Source: Saprospiraceae bacterium (lineage in GTDB: Bacteria; Bacteroidota; Bacteroidia; Chitinophagales; Saprospiraceae). From it: DNA of 8,265 nt. Positions 1 to 6,522 of the stretch are shown here, in pieces. Below the pieces are notes generated by a model that was given only the letters and a program-made list of their open reading frames with translations, did no database searches and was not told the DNA's origin. The stretch spans positions 1 to 8,265 of the forward strand of contig SKYC01000094.1 of assembly GCA_007128085.1 (NCBI GenBank), written 5' to 3'. Both the position numbers and the translations under genes were made by a program. How positions within the stretch are numbered: the stretch's first letter is position 1; each line of letters starts with the position of its first letter.

Positions 1-1865
1 ACGACCAACCGTTGGTTCGCCTCGATATCGTAAACTTTTTGATAGGTGTGATCCGGCCATACAATCAACAGTTCGTCCATTTGACTGTGATCGCCCAAAC
101 CGAAGTGGAGCATGTGCTCAGAGGTAGACAAAAAGCCTCTGTTTCCATTGAGTTCGAGATATTGCTTCACATCTCCACTGGTTCCCCAGGCTTTGGCACC
201 GATGCCGTAAGTATTGTTCCCCGGACCTTCCAGGCGAAGCTGTAGATAGTTTCCGTTGCCGCCCAGGTTTTTCTTAATAAATGCCGGTGAATTGATGTTA
301 CTTACAACCAGATCCAGGTTGCCGTCGCCGTTTAAATCAGCATAGGCCGATCCACTGGAAAAGGAGGAGTCAGCAATGTTCCACTGTTTGGTGATATCGA
401 AAAAAGTCAGGTCTCCATTGTTTAAATAGAGGTAATTGGGTAGTGGTGTGCTGGGAATCATTTCCAGGTATTCGTTGATATCGGGAAAGCGGGCCGAAGT
501 CAATCCTCCGGTTCGCTCAATGGAGTCCCTTATGTACACCGCGTAATCGAGATTGGTCACATCCCGCATATAGCCGTTGGCAATGTATAAGTCCTTCATG
601 CCGTTGTTGTTGAAATCCGCAAAAAGTGCTCCCCAGCTCCAATCGGTATTCGAAACACCCGCCATTCTGCTGATTTCACTGAATTCAATTTCACCATTCG
701 AATTTATGCCTCTGTTGTATTGCAGAACGTTTCTTACAAACTGTTCCCCATATCCGTAATTGGTCATAAGGTTGTATCTTGAAACGGTCATGACATTCAT
801 GAGTTCTTTGTACCGTACGTGGTCTTCGGCGACCATATCCAGTACCATGATATCCGGCAGTCCGTTGTTGTTGAAATCTGCAATATCGGCCCCCATGCTG
901 TTTTGACTCATGTGGTTAAAATACTCCATGCCCTTGTCGGTAAAGGTTCCGTCTCCATTGTTGATGAAAAGGTGGTCGGGTTCTATGTAGTCGTTGCCGA
1001 CAAAAATATCCGGTAAGCCGTTCATATTGATGTCAGCGATGATCACGCTGAGGCCGTAAGCTGAGTTAGAAATACCGGCTTTTTCAGTGACATCGACAAA
1101 TTGGCCATTTTCATTTTTCAACAACAAATCGGACTCATACGGAGTGCGAGGGTGGGTAAGCCTGATGATTTCTCCCTCTTCCGTTTGCCGCAGCCGGGTC
1201 GTTACCGCTTCGGGGAAATTGAGCGGATGGTTCATGAGGTAGAGGTCTAAAGAACCGTTGCCATCCATGTCGAAAAAATTCGCATGGGTGGAATTGGACG
1301 CCAGATCAAGTCCGTAATCCGCTGCCCTTTCGGTGAAAGTCAGATCGCCGTTATTGATGTACAATAAGTTCTTTTTGACAGAGCCGTCTTCTTTTCCGGT
1401 TCGGCAAACATAAATGTCCAACAATCCATTTCCGTTGATGTCGACCATGGCGACGCCCGTTTTAAATCCTCCAATCGCGCCTACACCCGCGCGATCCGTT
1501 ATGTCTTCGAACTGGTAATTCCCCTTGTTGAGGTAGAGGCGGTTTTTCCCAAAGGTGGAGACAAAATACAGGTCGGGCAAACCGTTGTTATTGATGTCCC
1601 CAACGGCAACCCCTCCGCCGTTGTAGAGGTACTCATAAGTGAGGATGTTGTAATCGTAATCCTCTTCGATCACGTTGACAAAATCGACGCCTGTTTCTTC
1701 GGGGCTGAGTAGTTTAAAGCCATTGTGACTCTGGAATGCTTCGGGAATTTCCAATGGCTGAGTAGGGCGTTCTGCCCGGTGGTCTTCAGTTGTCTTCGTG
1801 TCGCGTTCGCTTCCACATGAAATCAGAAAAATTGAGAGAGCTGCGGCAATGAATATTCTAAGCAT
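1..1865 (-). CDS. FG-GAP/VCBS repeat lipoprotein with ASPIC/UnbV domain (CRTAC1-like), C-terminus cut by window edge
   Basis: Open for 621 codons from an ATG at 1865 to the left edge with no stop. The N-terminus is a lipoprotein signal: a basic/hydrophobic stretch and lipobox LISC with Cys17, then a short Thr/Glu/Arg-rich linker. Seven calcium-loop repeats of FG-GAP/VCBS type follow at about residues 89 (DINNNGLPD), 141 (DINGNGLLD), 200 (DMDGNGSLD), 277 (DINMNGLPD), 328 (DFNNNGLPD), 416 (DFNNNGMKD) and 508 (DLNGDGNLD), several followed by 'YLNKG' or 'INNGD' blade motifs typical of a beta-propeller. Residues about 537-621 match ASPIC/UnbV: GIGAKAWG, a GFLST turn, LHFGLGD and IVWPD. Family members in Bacteroidota are often about 1,100 residues, so perhaps half is visible. 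The substrate is unknown; a surface binding or scaffold role is inferred. It begins 49 bp after the haloperoxidase stop, so the two are probably co-transcribed. The leader is A-rich with no Shine-Dalgarno. Confidence 0.9.
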   Translation of the reverse strand, partial: MLRIFIAAALSIFLISCGSERDTKTTEDHRAERPTQPLEIPEAFQSHNGFKLLSPEETGVDFVNVIEEDYDYNILTYEYLYNGGGVAVGDINNNGLPDLYFVSTFGKNRLYLNKGNYQFEDITDRAGVGAIGGFKTGVAMVDINGNGLLDIYVCRTGKEDGSVKKNLLYINNGDLTFTERAADYGLDLASNSTHANFFDMDGNGSLDLYLMNHPLNFPEAVTTRLRQTEEGEIIRLTHPRTPYESDLLLKNENGQFVDVTEKAGISNSAYGLSVIIADINMNGLPDIFVGNDYIEPDHLFINNGDGTFTDKGMEYFNHMSQNSMGADIADFNNNGLPDIMVLDMVAEDHVRYKELMNVMTVSRYNLMTNYGYGEQFVRNVLQYNRGINSNGEIEFSEISRMAGVSNTDWSWGALFADFNNNGMKDLYIANGYMRDVTNLDYAVYIRDSIERTGGLTSARFPDINEYLEMIPSTPLPNYLYLNNGDLTFFDITKQWNIADSSFSSGSAYADLNGDGNLDLVVSNINSPAFIKKNLGGNGNYLQLRLEGPGNNTYGIGAKAWGTSGDVKQYLELNGNRGFLSTSEHMLHFGLGDHSQMDELLIVWPDHTYQKVYDIEANQRLV

Positions 1866-1914
1866 TTTTTGTTTATTTTGAAGTACAATGACCAAAGCCT
1901 TGTATAAATTGAGT

Positions 1915-3246
1915 TTATCTTTGTTTGGTGGTCACCCTTTCTGTCACCAGATTTCCAATTTTCTCCCCTTGTTCCACACCGTAATCAATGGCAGGCATAT
2001 AGTGAATACCGCCATAAAATCTCGATATGGCAGCTTCTTCGGCGGCCTCTCTGAAACTACTGAAAGACCTTACCGGTAAATCGAATTCCAGCTGGGTGGT
2101 GTCGTCGAATTCAAAATCATCTCCGTATACCGAAGTTAATGCAATGGAAGCCGCGGTGGATATTACACTGTGACCACTCGTGTGTTCTGGGAACGGAGGC
2201 GACTGTAGTGCGGGGACCCAGGCTTCATCAATATATCGGTTGATAAATGTTTCGGGCCTCAGCAAATTGCTGCGGTATTTTTCGTCCCAGCAAGCGATGA
2301 ATCCGTCAAAAAGTGCAATGGATGTCATCGCGAGTCCATCCAGGGATTTCATTAAATCGGCTTCATCCAGTTCGGCTGCGAGAGATGCAATATTCATCCA
2401 GTGTCCGCCGGGGGATATCTTTTTTTCCCCTACCATTAAGTGTCCTATAGATTCAATGGCAAAAGGATTGCAATCCCAAAAGCCCGCAATTTCTCTTTTT
2501 TCCATTTCATCACCTTCGTCCAGAGCGGTAAAGACTGCGTGAGCTTCCCGGTAAAATTGGCTTTCGGGCTCAATGGAAAATTCCGTCGGAGGCTTGGGTA
2601 CAAACTGGTTGGAGGAATCAATGACCGCCGGCCTGATTTTTCTCCATGCGGGCTCAATGGCGTCAAAATACGCCGGGGGTGTCTGTATCCAATTGTCCCT
2701 TTCACCGGATGGAGTATACTTTGGATACGTTCTTGTCTGTGCGTAATAATCATCTTTAGCCCAATCCAAAATATGTTTGGCGACAGACCGACCGTAATCC
2801 CTGGACCGCTCAAAAACCGCTTCAGGGATATCCTTTTTTTCAAACTCCAGCAATACGGAGGGCTTTAATTGGTGGAAAAGCTTATTGTCAAAGGTCAGGG
2901 CTTCACCTATTTTTAAAATGGCTGAAGCTGCGGCCACCTCAAAGTCGTAAATCAATTCGCTGTCCGGTTCCGGGCCCGGACTCAGATCCCTGAGCTGACC
3001 GGCCAATGAACGGTAATCTTCATGTACGTGAACAGCACTCTCATAGCCTGCGACAGAAGCGTAGAGATACACTCTGCTGGCTACGGGTGGTGCAAATACA
3101 TCGTTCAGCATTACATCCGTTACCACCTTCATGGCATTGCGGACGGCTTGGGTTTCGTCGGGATTCCATTCGTAGGTTTCCCTTTGCTGACAAGAAAATA
3201 AAAGAACCCCGGTTGTGAAAATTAAAAACAATACTTTTTTAAACAC
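1915..3246 (-). CDS. Vanadium-dependent haloperoxidase / PAP2-superfamily lipoprotein
   Basis: 443 residues. The N-terminus is a lipoprotein signal with Lys3-Lys4, a hydrophobic core and lipobox LFSC (Cys19), so the mature protein is probably an envelope lipoprotein. The C-terminal third has the vanadate/phosphate-binding signature of vanadium haloperoxidases and PAP2 phosphatases: Lys323-x6-Arg330-Pro331, then His355-Thr-Ser357-Gly-His359 (the PSGH element with Thr for Pro), then Ser408-Arg409-x5-His415. His359 would be the acid-base residue and His415 the vanadate ligand. The family oxidises halides with peroxide; an acid phosphatase activity on the same fold cannot be excluded. The start is a GTG at 3246: an in-frame TGA lies at 3250-3252, and the next in-frame ATG (residue 39) would remove the signal peptide. 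It is the first gene of a unit with the downstream FG-GAP/UnbV lipoprotein, and diverges from crcB. Confidence 0.85.
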   Translation of the reverse strand: MFKKVLFLIFTTGVLLFSCQQRETYEWNPDETQAVRNAMKVVTDVMLNDVFAPPVASRVYLYASVAGYESAVHVHEDYRSLAGQLRDLSPGPEPDSELIYDFEVAAASAILKIGEALTFDNKLFHQLKPSVLLEFEKKDIPEAVFERSRDYGRSVAKHILDWAKDDYYAQTRTYPKYTPSGERDNWIQTPPAYFDAIEPAWRKIRPAVIDSSNQFVPKPPTEFSIEPESQFYREAHAVFTALDEGDEMEKREIAGFWDCNPFAIESIGHLMVGEKKISPGGHWMNIASLAAELDEADLMKSLDGLAMTSIALFDGFIACWDEKYRSNLLRPETFINRYIDEAWVPALQSPPFPEHTSGHSVISTAASIALTSVYGDDFEFDDTTQLEFDLPVRSFSSFREAAEEAAISRFYGGIHYMPAIDYGVEQGEKIGNLVTERVTTKQR

Positions 3247-3270
3247 GCTTCAATTTTTTTTATCAATCTA

Positions 3271-3278
3271 CAAAGATA
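3271..3278 (-). promoter_or_regulatory. Candidate Bacteroidota -7 box for the haloperoxidase unit
   Basis: On the minus strand this reads TATCTTTG, a full match to the Bacteroidota -7 consensus TAnnTTTG, ending 24 nt before the GTG start. The -33 element is poor: no TTG lies at the usual 19-21 bp spacing, only a TTA about 21 bp upstream. Single short motifs occur by chance in AT-rich DNA, so this is a candidate only. Confidence 0.45.
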
Positions 3279-3299
3279 AATGAATCCTTAAGGTTATAC

Positions 3300-3340
3300 T
3301 AATTGTTCGTTTGAAAATTTAATGATTGTGTTAATTGTTC
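3300..3340. repeat. 9-bp direct repeat TAATTGTTC, two copies 32 bp apart
   Basis: TAATTGTTC occurs at 3300-3308 and again at 3332-3340, a start-to-start distance of 32 bp or about three helical turns. The second copy overlaps the inner end of the left arm of the long inverted repeat. Same-face spacing in a divergent intergenic region suggests a possible operator pair, but the short AT-rich motif could be coincidental. Confidence 0.4.
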
Positions 3341-3416
3341 ACGGGTTTTTTTCATACTTTTACCCCTTTAGATTTTTAGTGGTTCTGGGTATTAATTAAC
3401 GCAATCATTTAATTTT
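3314..3416. repeat. Long imperfect inverted repeat (23-bp arms, 57-bp spacer) upstream of crcB
   Basis: The arm at 3314-3336 and the reverse complement of 3394-3416 agree at 21 of 23 positions. One of the two differences (3329 against 3401) would still form a U-G pair in RNA; the other (3320 against 3410) is T against T. The right arm ends 1 bp before the crcB ATG. In a transcript covering both arms it would form a long AU-rich stem enclosing the region next to the crcB start; in DNA it could bind a dimeric regulator or be a small palindromic element such as a MITE remnant. I saw no clear target-site duplication. The structure is plain in the sequence; its role is unknown. Confidence 0.75.
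3355..3362 (+). promoter_or_regulatory. Weak candidate -7 box for crcB
   Basis: TACTTTTA at 3355-3362 is one base off TAnnTTTG, with a TTG at 3335-3337 that gives a 17-bp spacer, shorter than the 19-21 bp usual in this phylum. It lies in the spacer between the inverted-repeat arms. A transcript starting here would contain only the right arm, so the stem would matter as DNA rather than RNA. This is low-confidence motif matching. Confidence 0.22.
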
Positions 3417-3417
3417 T

Positions 3418-3804
3418 ATGATCAACATATTGTGGGTTATGGCCGGTGGTGCGGTCGGTGCAGTCGGCAGGTATCTTTTTACATTGGCATCCATCAAAAT
3501 ATGGGGGTTGAACTTCCCGTTTGGCACCCTTATTGTCAATGCACTGGGGTCTTTTTTTATCGGGTTGATCTGGGGGATGTACGATCTGCAGGATATGAAA
3601 CCCGGATTGAAGGCTTTTCTGCTGATTGGGTTGCTGGGAGGGTTCACTACCTTCTCTGCATTTAGCGTGGAAACTCTGGCTCTGTTTAAGGCGGGAGAGA
3701 TGAAACTGGCGCTTTTGAACATCCTGGCCAACAATGCACTGAGTTTGCTGATGGTTTTTCTCGGATATATTTTGGGTGCCGCACTCTCAAAAGGGAATTC
3801 CTGA
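3418..3804 (+). CDS. crcB: Fluoride channel protein CrcB/FluC
   Basis: 128 residues, the usual length for this family of small dual-topology membrane proteins, which export fluoride as dimers. Four hydrophobic segments lie at about residues 4-24, 33-55, 64-86 and 97-124. Family motifs are present: GGAVGAVGRY (10-19), FPFGTLIVNALGSFFIG (33-49) with the pore Asn41, and the broken third helix GGFTTFSAFSVE (74-85), whose Phe76 and Phe79 would be the fluoride-path phenylalanines and whose Thr77/Thr78/Ser80 region lies near the central sodium site. The ATG at 3418 has only an AT-rich leader and no Shine-Dalgarno. It is the only plus-strand gene here, divergent from the haloperoxidase and convergent with the cco operon. 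A single homodimer-type gene is visible, with no second crcB beside it. I found no fluoride riboswitch in its leader. Confidence 0.95.
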   Translation: MINILWVMAGGAVGAVGRYLFTLASIKIWGLNFPFGTLIVNALGSFFIGLIWGMYDLQDMKPGLKAFLLIGLLGGFTTFSAFSVETLALFKAGEMKLALLNILANNALSLLMVFLGYILGAALSKGNS

Positions 3805-3815
3805 GTGCATGATTT
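3781..3815 (+). terminator. Weak possible terminator at the crcB 3' end
   Basis: GCACTC (3781-3786) and GAGTGC (3803-3808) form a 6-bp stem across the crcB stop codon, with a 16-nt loop that contains the palindrome GGAATTCC. It is followed by only a loose T-rich stretch (ATGATTTTAT). The stem is short and overlaps coding sequence, so this may be chance. Confidence 0.22.
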
Positions 3816-3824
3816 TATCCGGTC

Positions 3825-3881
3825 ATAAAAAAGAAGGAGCCTTCGGTTTCACCTGCTTTTTTGGTTTCCCCGGGCTCCTTC
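3825..3881 (-). terminator. Intrinsic terminator of the cco operon
   Basis: A perfect 9-bp inverted repeat, GAAGGAGCC at 3833-3841 and GGCTCCTTC at 3873-3881, encloses a 31-nt loop; a bulged CGG/CCG extension (3844-3846 with 3870-3872) is possible. Read on the minus strand the stem is followed at once by six T (plus-strand A run 3827-3832), the normal layout of a rho-independent terminator. It lies about 24 nt past the stop of the last cco-operon gene. On the plus strand no T run follows, so it fits the minus-strand operon and not crcB. Confidence 0.85.
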
Positions 3882-3904
3882 AAGAGAGAAAACTACTTCT
3901 TCGA

Positions 3905-4585
3905 TTAATTGCACATGGGACTACTGTCTACCCAAGGCAGAAATACCTGTAAATTCAATGGCTCGATAACCACCCTCCACAGCACCAATACTATACTGGC
4001 CAGAAAAAAGACCGCCTGGAAGGGTTTGAGTTTTTTCCGGGTGCCTGCGGGAAGTATTTTACCGAATGCGGGAACCGACCACAAAAAAGGCAGAGTCCCA
4101 AATCCAAAAGCCAACATAAAGACCACTGAACCCCGGGTGCTGCCCCAACTCAGGGATGTGGCGAGCGCAAAATATACCATACCACAGGGCAACAGCCCAT
4201 TCATGGCTCCGAGAATAACCCTTTTTGTTGCCTTTCCTTTACTCATAGCCAGAGACCATATTTTTACAAAAGCCGAATGATTGCTGAATCCCGGATTGAG
4301 TTTTTTTTGAAATAAAAAAATCAGCGATACAGTGAGTAAAATCAGCAGTGCAAACCCCGCAAATACCTGCAGGCCCGCAAAAGACACCATGGTCCCAATC
4401 AAGCCCGAAAAAATGCCCAGTATACCGTATGTGCCAATGCGTGAAAAGTGATAGGGATCGAGCAGTATACTCAACCTGGAGCCCCCCGGAGGGAAGCTGG
4501 CTACCAGAGGACCGCACATACCCAGGCAATGAATCCCGGATGCAAACCCCATCAATACTCCCGCTGCAATGACCTCTGTCATCAT
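3905..4585 (-). CDS. TauE/SafE-like (DsbD_2-type) membrane protein of the cbb3 operon
   Basis: 226 residues from the ATG at 4585. This start overlaps the ccoH stop as ATGA, a usual translational-coupling layout; a second ATG follows directly at 4582. An ATG further upstream (4636) would add 17 hydrophilic residues inside ccoH and is less likely. About six hydrophobic segments are visible. The first carries HCLGMCGP (His19-Cys20, Cys24) and a later one carries NGLLPCG (129-135, Cys134); these paired membrane cysteines resemble the DsbD/CcdA-type transmembrane domain. Proteins of this kind are commonly annotated 'sulfite exporter TauE/SafE family' and are found at the end of cco operons in Bacteroidota. 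I infer a role in oxidase maturation, such as copper or thiol handling, but the transported species is not shown by the sequence. The last residues include a further Cys225. Confidence 0.8.
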   Translation of the reverse strand: MMTEVIAAGVLMGFASGIHCLGMCGPLVASFPPGGSRLSILLDPYHFSRIGTYGILGIFSGLIGTMVSFAGLQVFAGFALLILLTVSLIFLFQKKLNPGFSNHSAFVKIWSLAMSKGKATKRVILGAMNGLLPCGMVYFALATSLSWGSTRGSVVFMLAFGFGTLPFLWSVPAFGKILPAGTRKKLKPFQAVFFLASIVLVLWRVVIEPLNLQVFLPWVDSSPMCN

Positions 4586-5019
4586 CTGATGTTTACTCTT
4601 TCTTCCATGTAATAAGGAGTCTCGTCCTGAGTCCATCGCAATTTTAATATGTAATTGCCTACAGCCAGTTCTTCTTCCCGGATCTTAAAGTAATTATCAC
4701 TGTGATCTTCAAAGGTGATCTGATAATCCATGTCCTTTTTCATGATGTGGTACAACCAGAGTTCACCCTCCTTTTTACTGCCTTCCAGAACATTGGGCAG
4801 AGTGATGGTGAGCCCGCCGGACTCCCTTTCAATGGTGGGCCTGTCTCCCAATTTCAAGAGGTTGAAATTCCCGTCAATGATATCCTGTTGGTACATTTCT
4901 CTCTCGTAGTAATCGGTGGCTACGATTTCCACTTCAAAGTTGAAGGCGTTGAAAACCAGTGTTAAAATAATGGTTACAAATCCCAGGTAGAGTATTAGTA
5001 TTTTATATCCCCAGCTCAT
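4582..5019 (-). CDS. ccoH: CcoH/FixH family cbb3 oxidase assembly protein
   Basis: 145 residues. There is one N-terminal transmembrane anchor (about residues 6-24), followed by a periplasmic domain starting with the family-typical DYYERE (36-41) and a beta-rich remainder ending in YYMEERVNIR. FixH/CcoH is a small single-spanning assembly factor that associates with cbb3 oxidase. The ATG at 5019 is 11 bp after the ccoG stop, and the stop overlaps the next gene by 4 bp, so it is embedded in the operon. The family is divergent, so the call rests on length, topology, the DYYE motif and its place directly after ccoG. Confidence 0.88.
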   Translation of the reverse strand: MSWGYKILILYLGFVTIILTLVFNAFNFEVEIVATDYYEREMYQQDIIDGNFNLLKLGDRPTIERESGGLTITLPNVLEGSKKEGELWLYHIMKKDMDYQITFEDHSDNYFKIREEELAVGNYILKLRWTQDETPYYMEERVNIR

Positions 5020-5030
5020 AATAAATGGTT

Positions 5031-6437
5031 TTAATTAAAAGGACTTAAAAAATTGGTTTTTGCGGTGCTGATCAGTTCACCCTTGGAATAGATGCCTATT
5101 CTCAAGCTTGTAGATCGCCTCTCTAAGGTTTCGACCGGCAGGTAGATAAAGAAAGTAGCCTGTGTGCTTTCCTCCCCCTTGACGGTCAAATCTTTCTTGC
5201 CCACTATGTCTATGCGACCCTCTGTGTCCAGCAGTTTAATTTCAATCGGGATATCCCTGAAGGTCTTGTTGACCAGGTGTAAATTGAAGAGATTGCTTAT
5301 GGTTCCCTCCTCTTCCTGAATTTGGTAGAGTTGTCCCGCTACCCGCATGATTCTGGTCTCTACATCAGGCCTTGAAATCAGAATGAAAGTGAGCATTCCC
5401 AGCAGGGCTAAAAGAGCCACGGAATACGCTTTCAATCGCGCAGAAAATTTAAAGGGATTGTTGTTCGCTATATTTTCTTCTGAGGCGTAGCGTATGAGGC
5501 CGTGGGGACGGTTGACCTTGTCCATGATATGGTCACAGGCATCAATGCAGGCTGTACAATTTACACATTCCATCTGGGTGCCGTTCCGTATGTCAATTCC
5601 CGTAGGGCAGACTTTTACACACAGGTTGCAATCAATACAGTCCCCCAAATTTTCACTTTCTTTTTTACTTACTTTTCCCCTGGGCTCCCCCCTTTCGTAA
5701 TCGTAGGCTACCACTATGGAATTTCTGTCCAGCATCACTCCCTGCAACCTGCCGTACGGACAGACAACAATGCAAATCTGCTCTCTGAACCACAGGTATA
5801 TGAAGAAAAACACAGCCGTAAATATCATCATTGCAATGAATCCGGTAAGGTGTTGACTGACCGGTGCGGTCACGATCTTGTACAACTGATCGGTTCCGAT
5901 GATATAGGCCAGGAAGATGTTGCTGATGATGAATGAAAGACCGAAGAAAACAGCCCATTTGGTGGTCCTGATTCTGATTTTTTCCCAATTCCAGGGGCCC
6001 TGGTCGCGAAGCCTCATTTTGGTAGCCGATCCCTCCAGCCAGTATTCGATCCGCCGAAAAACCATTTCCATAAATATGGTCTGAGGACAAATCCAACCGC
6101 AAAATATCCGACCGAAGGCCACGGTAAACAGGACCAGAAATATGATCAGGGTGAGCATGGTCAATCCGAAAATAAAAAAATCCTGAGGCCAGAAAATTTT
6201 TCCAAAGAGGATAAACTTCCTTTCTATGATGTCAAATAAAAACAGTGGCCTTCCATTGACCCGGATAAAAGGGGTGACAAATAGGATGGCAAGAAGGAGA
6301 TACGACACGTAAATGCGGTAATTGTAGAGTCTGCCGGAGGGTTTGGTAGGGTATATCCAATTCCTCCTGCCCGACTCATCAATGGTGGCCACGCTGTCCC
6401 GAAACGACTCGGGTCGGTTTTTGTTTTCTCTCTTCAT
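5031..6437 (-). CDS. ccoG: CcoG (FixG/RdxA) cytochrome c oxidase accessory protein, polyferredoxin
   Basis: 468 residues from the ATG at 6437. The frame is open further to a TTG at 6470, but the ATG gives the N-terminus usual in this family, a short polar stretch then SFRDSVATIDE. Membrane segments lie at about 42-59, 86-108, 161-181, 197-216 and 338-355. Two ferredoxin-type motifs follow the fourth segment: Cys267/270/273/277-Pro, and Cys291/294/297/301 with Asp after the last Cys. Conserved cysteine pairs also occur in CGWICPQ (113, 117) and CIVVCPYG (222, 226). The last hundred residues form the periplasmic Ig-like FixG C-terminal domain. CcoG is reported to reduce copper(II) to copper(I) for building the CcoN binuclear centre. 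It lies 85 bp after ccoP and 11 bp before ccoH; I see no obvious promoter or hairpin in the 85-bp gap. Confidence 0.95.
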   Translation of the reverse strand: MKRENKNRPESFRDSVATIDESGRRNWIYPTKPSGRLYNYRIYVSYLLLAILFVTPFIRVNGRPLFLFDIIERKFILFGKIFWPQDFFIFGLTMLTLIIFLVLFTVAFGRIFCGWICPQTIFMEMVFRRIEYWLEGSATKMRLRDQGPWNWEKIRIRTTKWAVFFGLSFIISNIFLAYIIGTDQLYKIVTAPVSQHLTGFIAMMIFTAVFFFIYLWFREQICIVVCPYGRLQGVMLDRNSIVVAYDYERGEPRGKVSKKESENLGDCIDCNLCVKVCPTGIDIRNGTQMECVNCTACIDACDHIMDKVNRPHGLIRYASEENIANNNPFKFSARLKAYSVALLALLGMLTFILISRPDVETRIMRVAGQLYQIQEEEGTISNLFNLHLVNKTFRDIPIEIKLLDTEGRIDIVGKKDLTVKGEESTQATFFIYLPVETLERRSTSLRIGIYSKGELISTAKTNFLSPFN

Positions 6438-6522
6438 TTTGATGGCCGCAAAGCCATTTTGTCCATCCAAATTCTCACTGTAACTTAAATTATCAACCCT
6501 GAACTCGATAGCCTGGTTGCAA

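Noticed and set aside
2445..2868. Overlapping frames on both strands inside the haloperoxidase gene (120-142 codons)
   Set aside because: They cover the conserved enzyme frame and have no family features or plausible initiation context.
3299..3355. 18-codon reading frame on the minus strand (MKKTREQLT...) upstream of the haloperoxidase, preceded by a purine-rich AAGGGG
   Set aside because: It lies upstream of the best -7 box, is very short, and largely consists of the inverted-repeat arm; it is probably chance.
3300..3417. Fluoride riboswitch ahead of crcB
   Set aside because: The leader is AT-rich and I find no GGNGATGG-type start, no GC pseudoknot helices and no terminator-like expression platform; the long inverted repeat does not match that fold.
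4586..4636. Longer start for the TauE/SafE-like gene at the ATG at 4636
   Set aside because: The 17 added residues are hydrophilic and basic, lie wholly within ccoH, and precede a membrane protein that starts well at the coupled ATG at 4585.
5502..5936. Plus-strand 144-codon open frame opposite ccoG
   Set aside because: It lies antisense to the conserved ferredoxin and membrane core of CcoG, and its translation shows no recognisable domain.
6438..6470. Longer ccoG start at a TTG at 6470
   Set aside because: An ATG 11 codons later gives the usual family N-terminus; the extra residues show no family feature.
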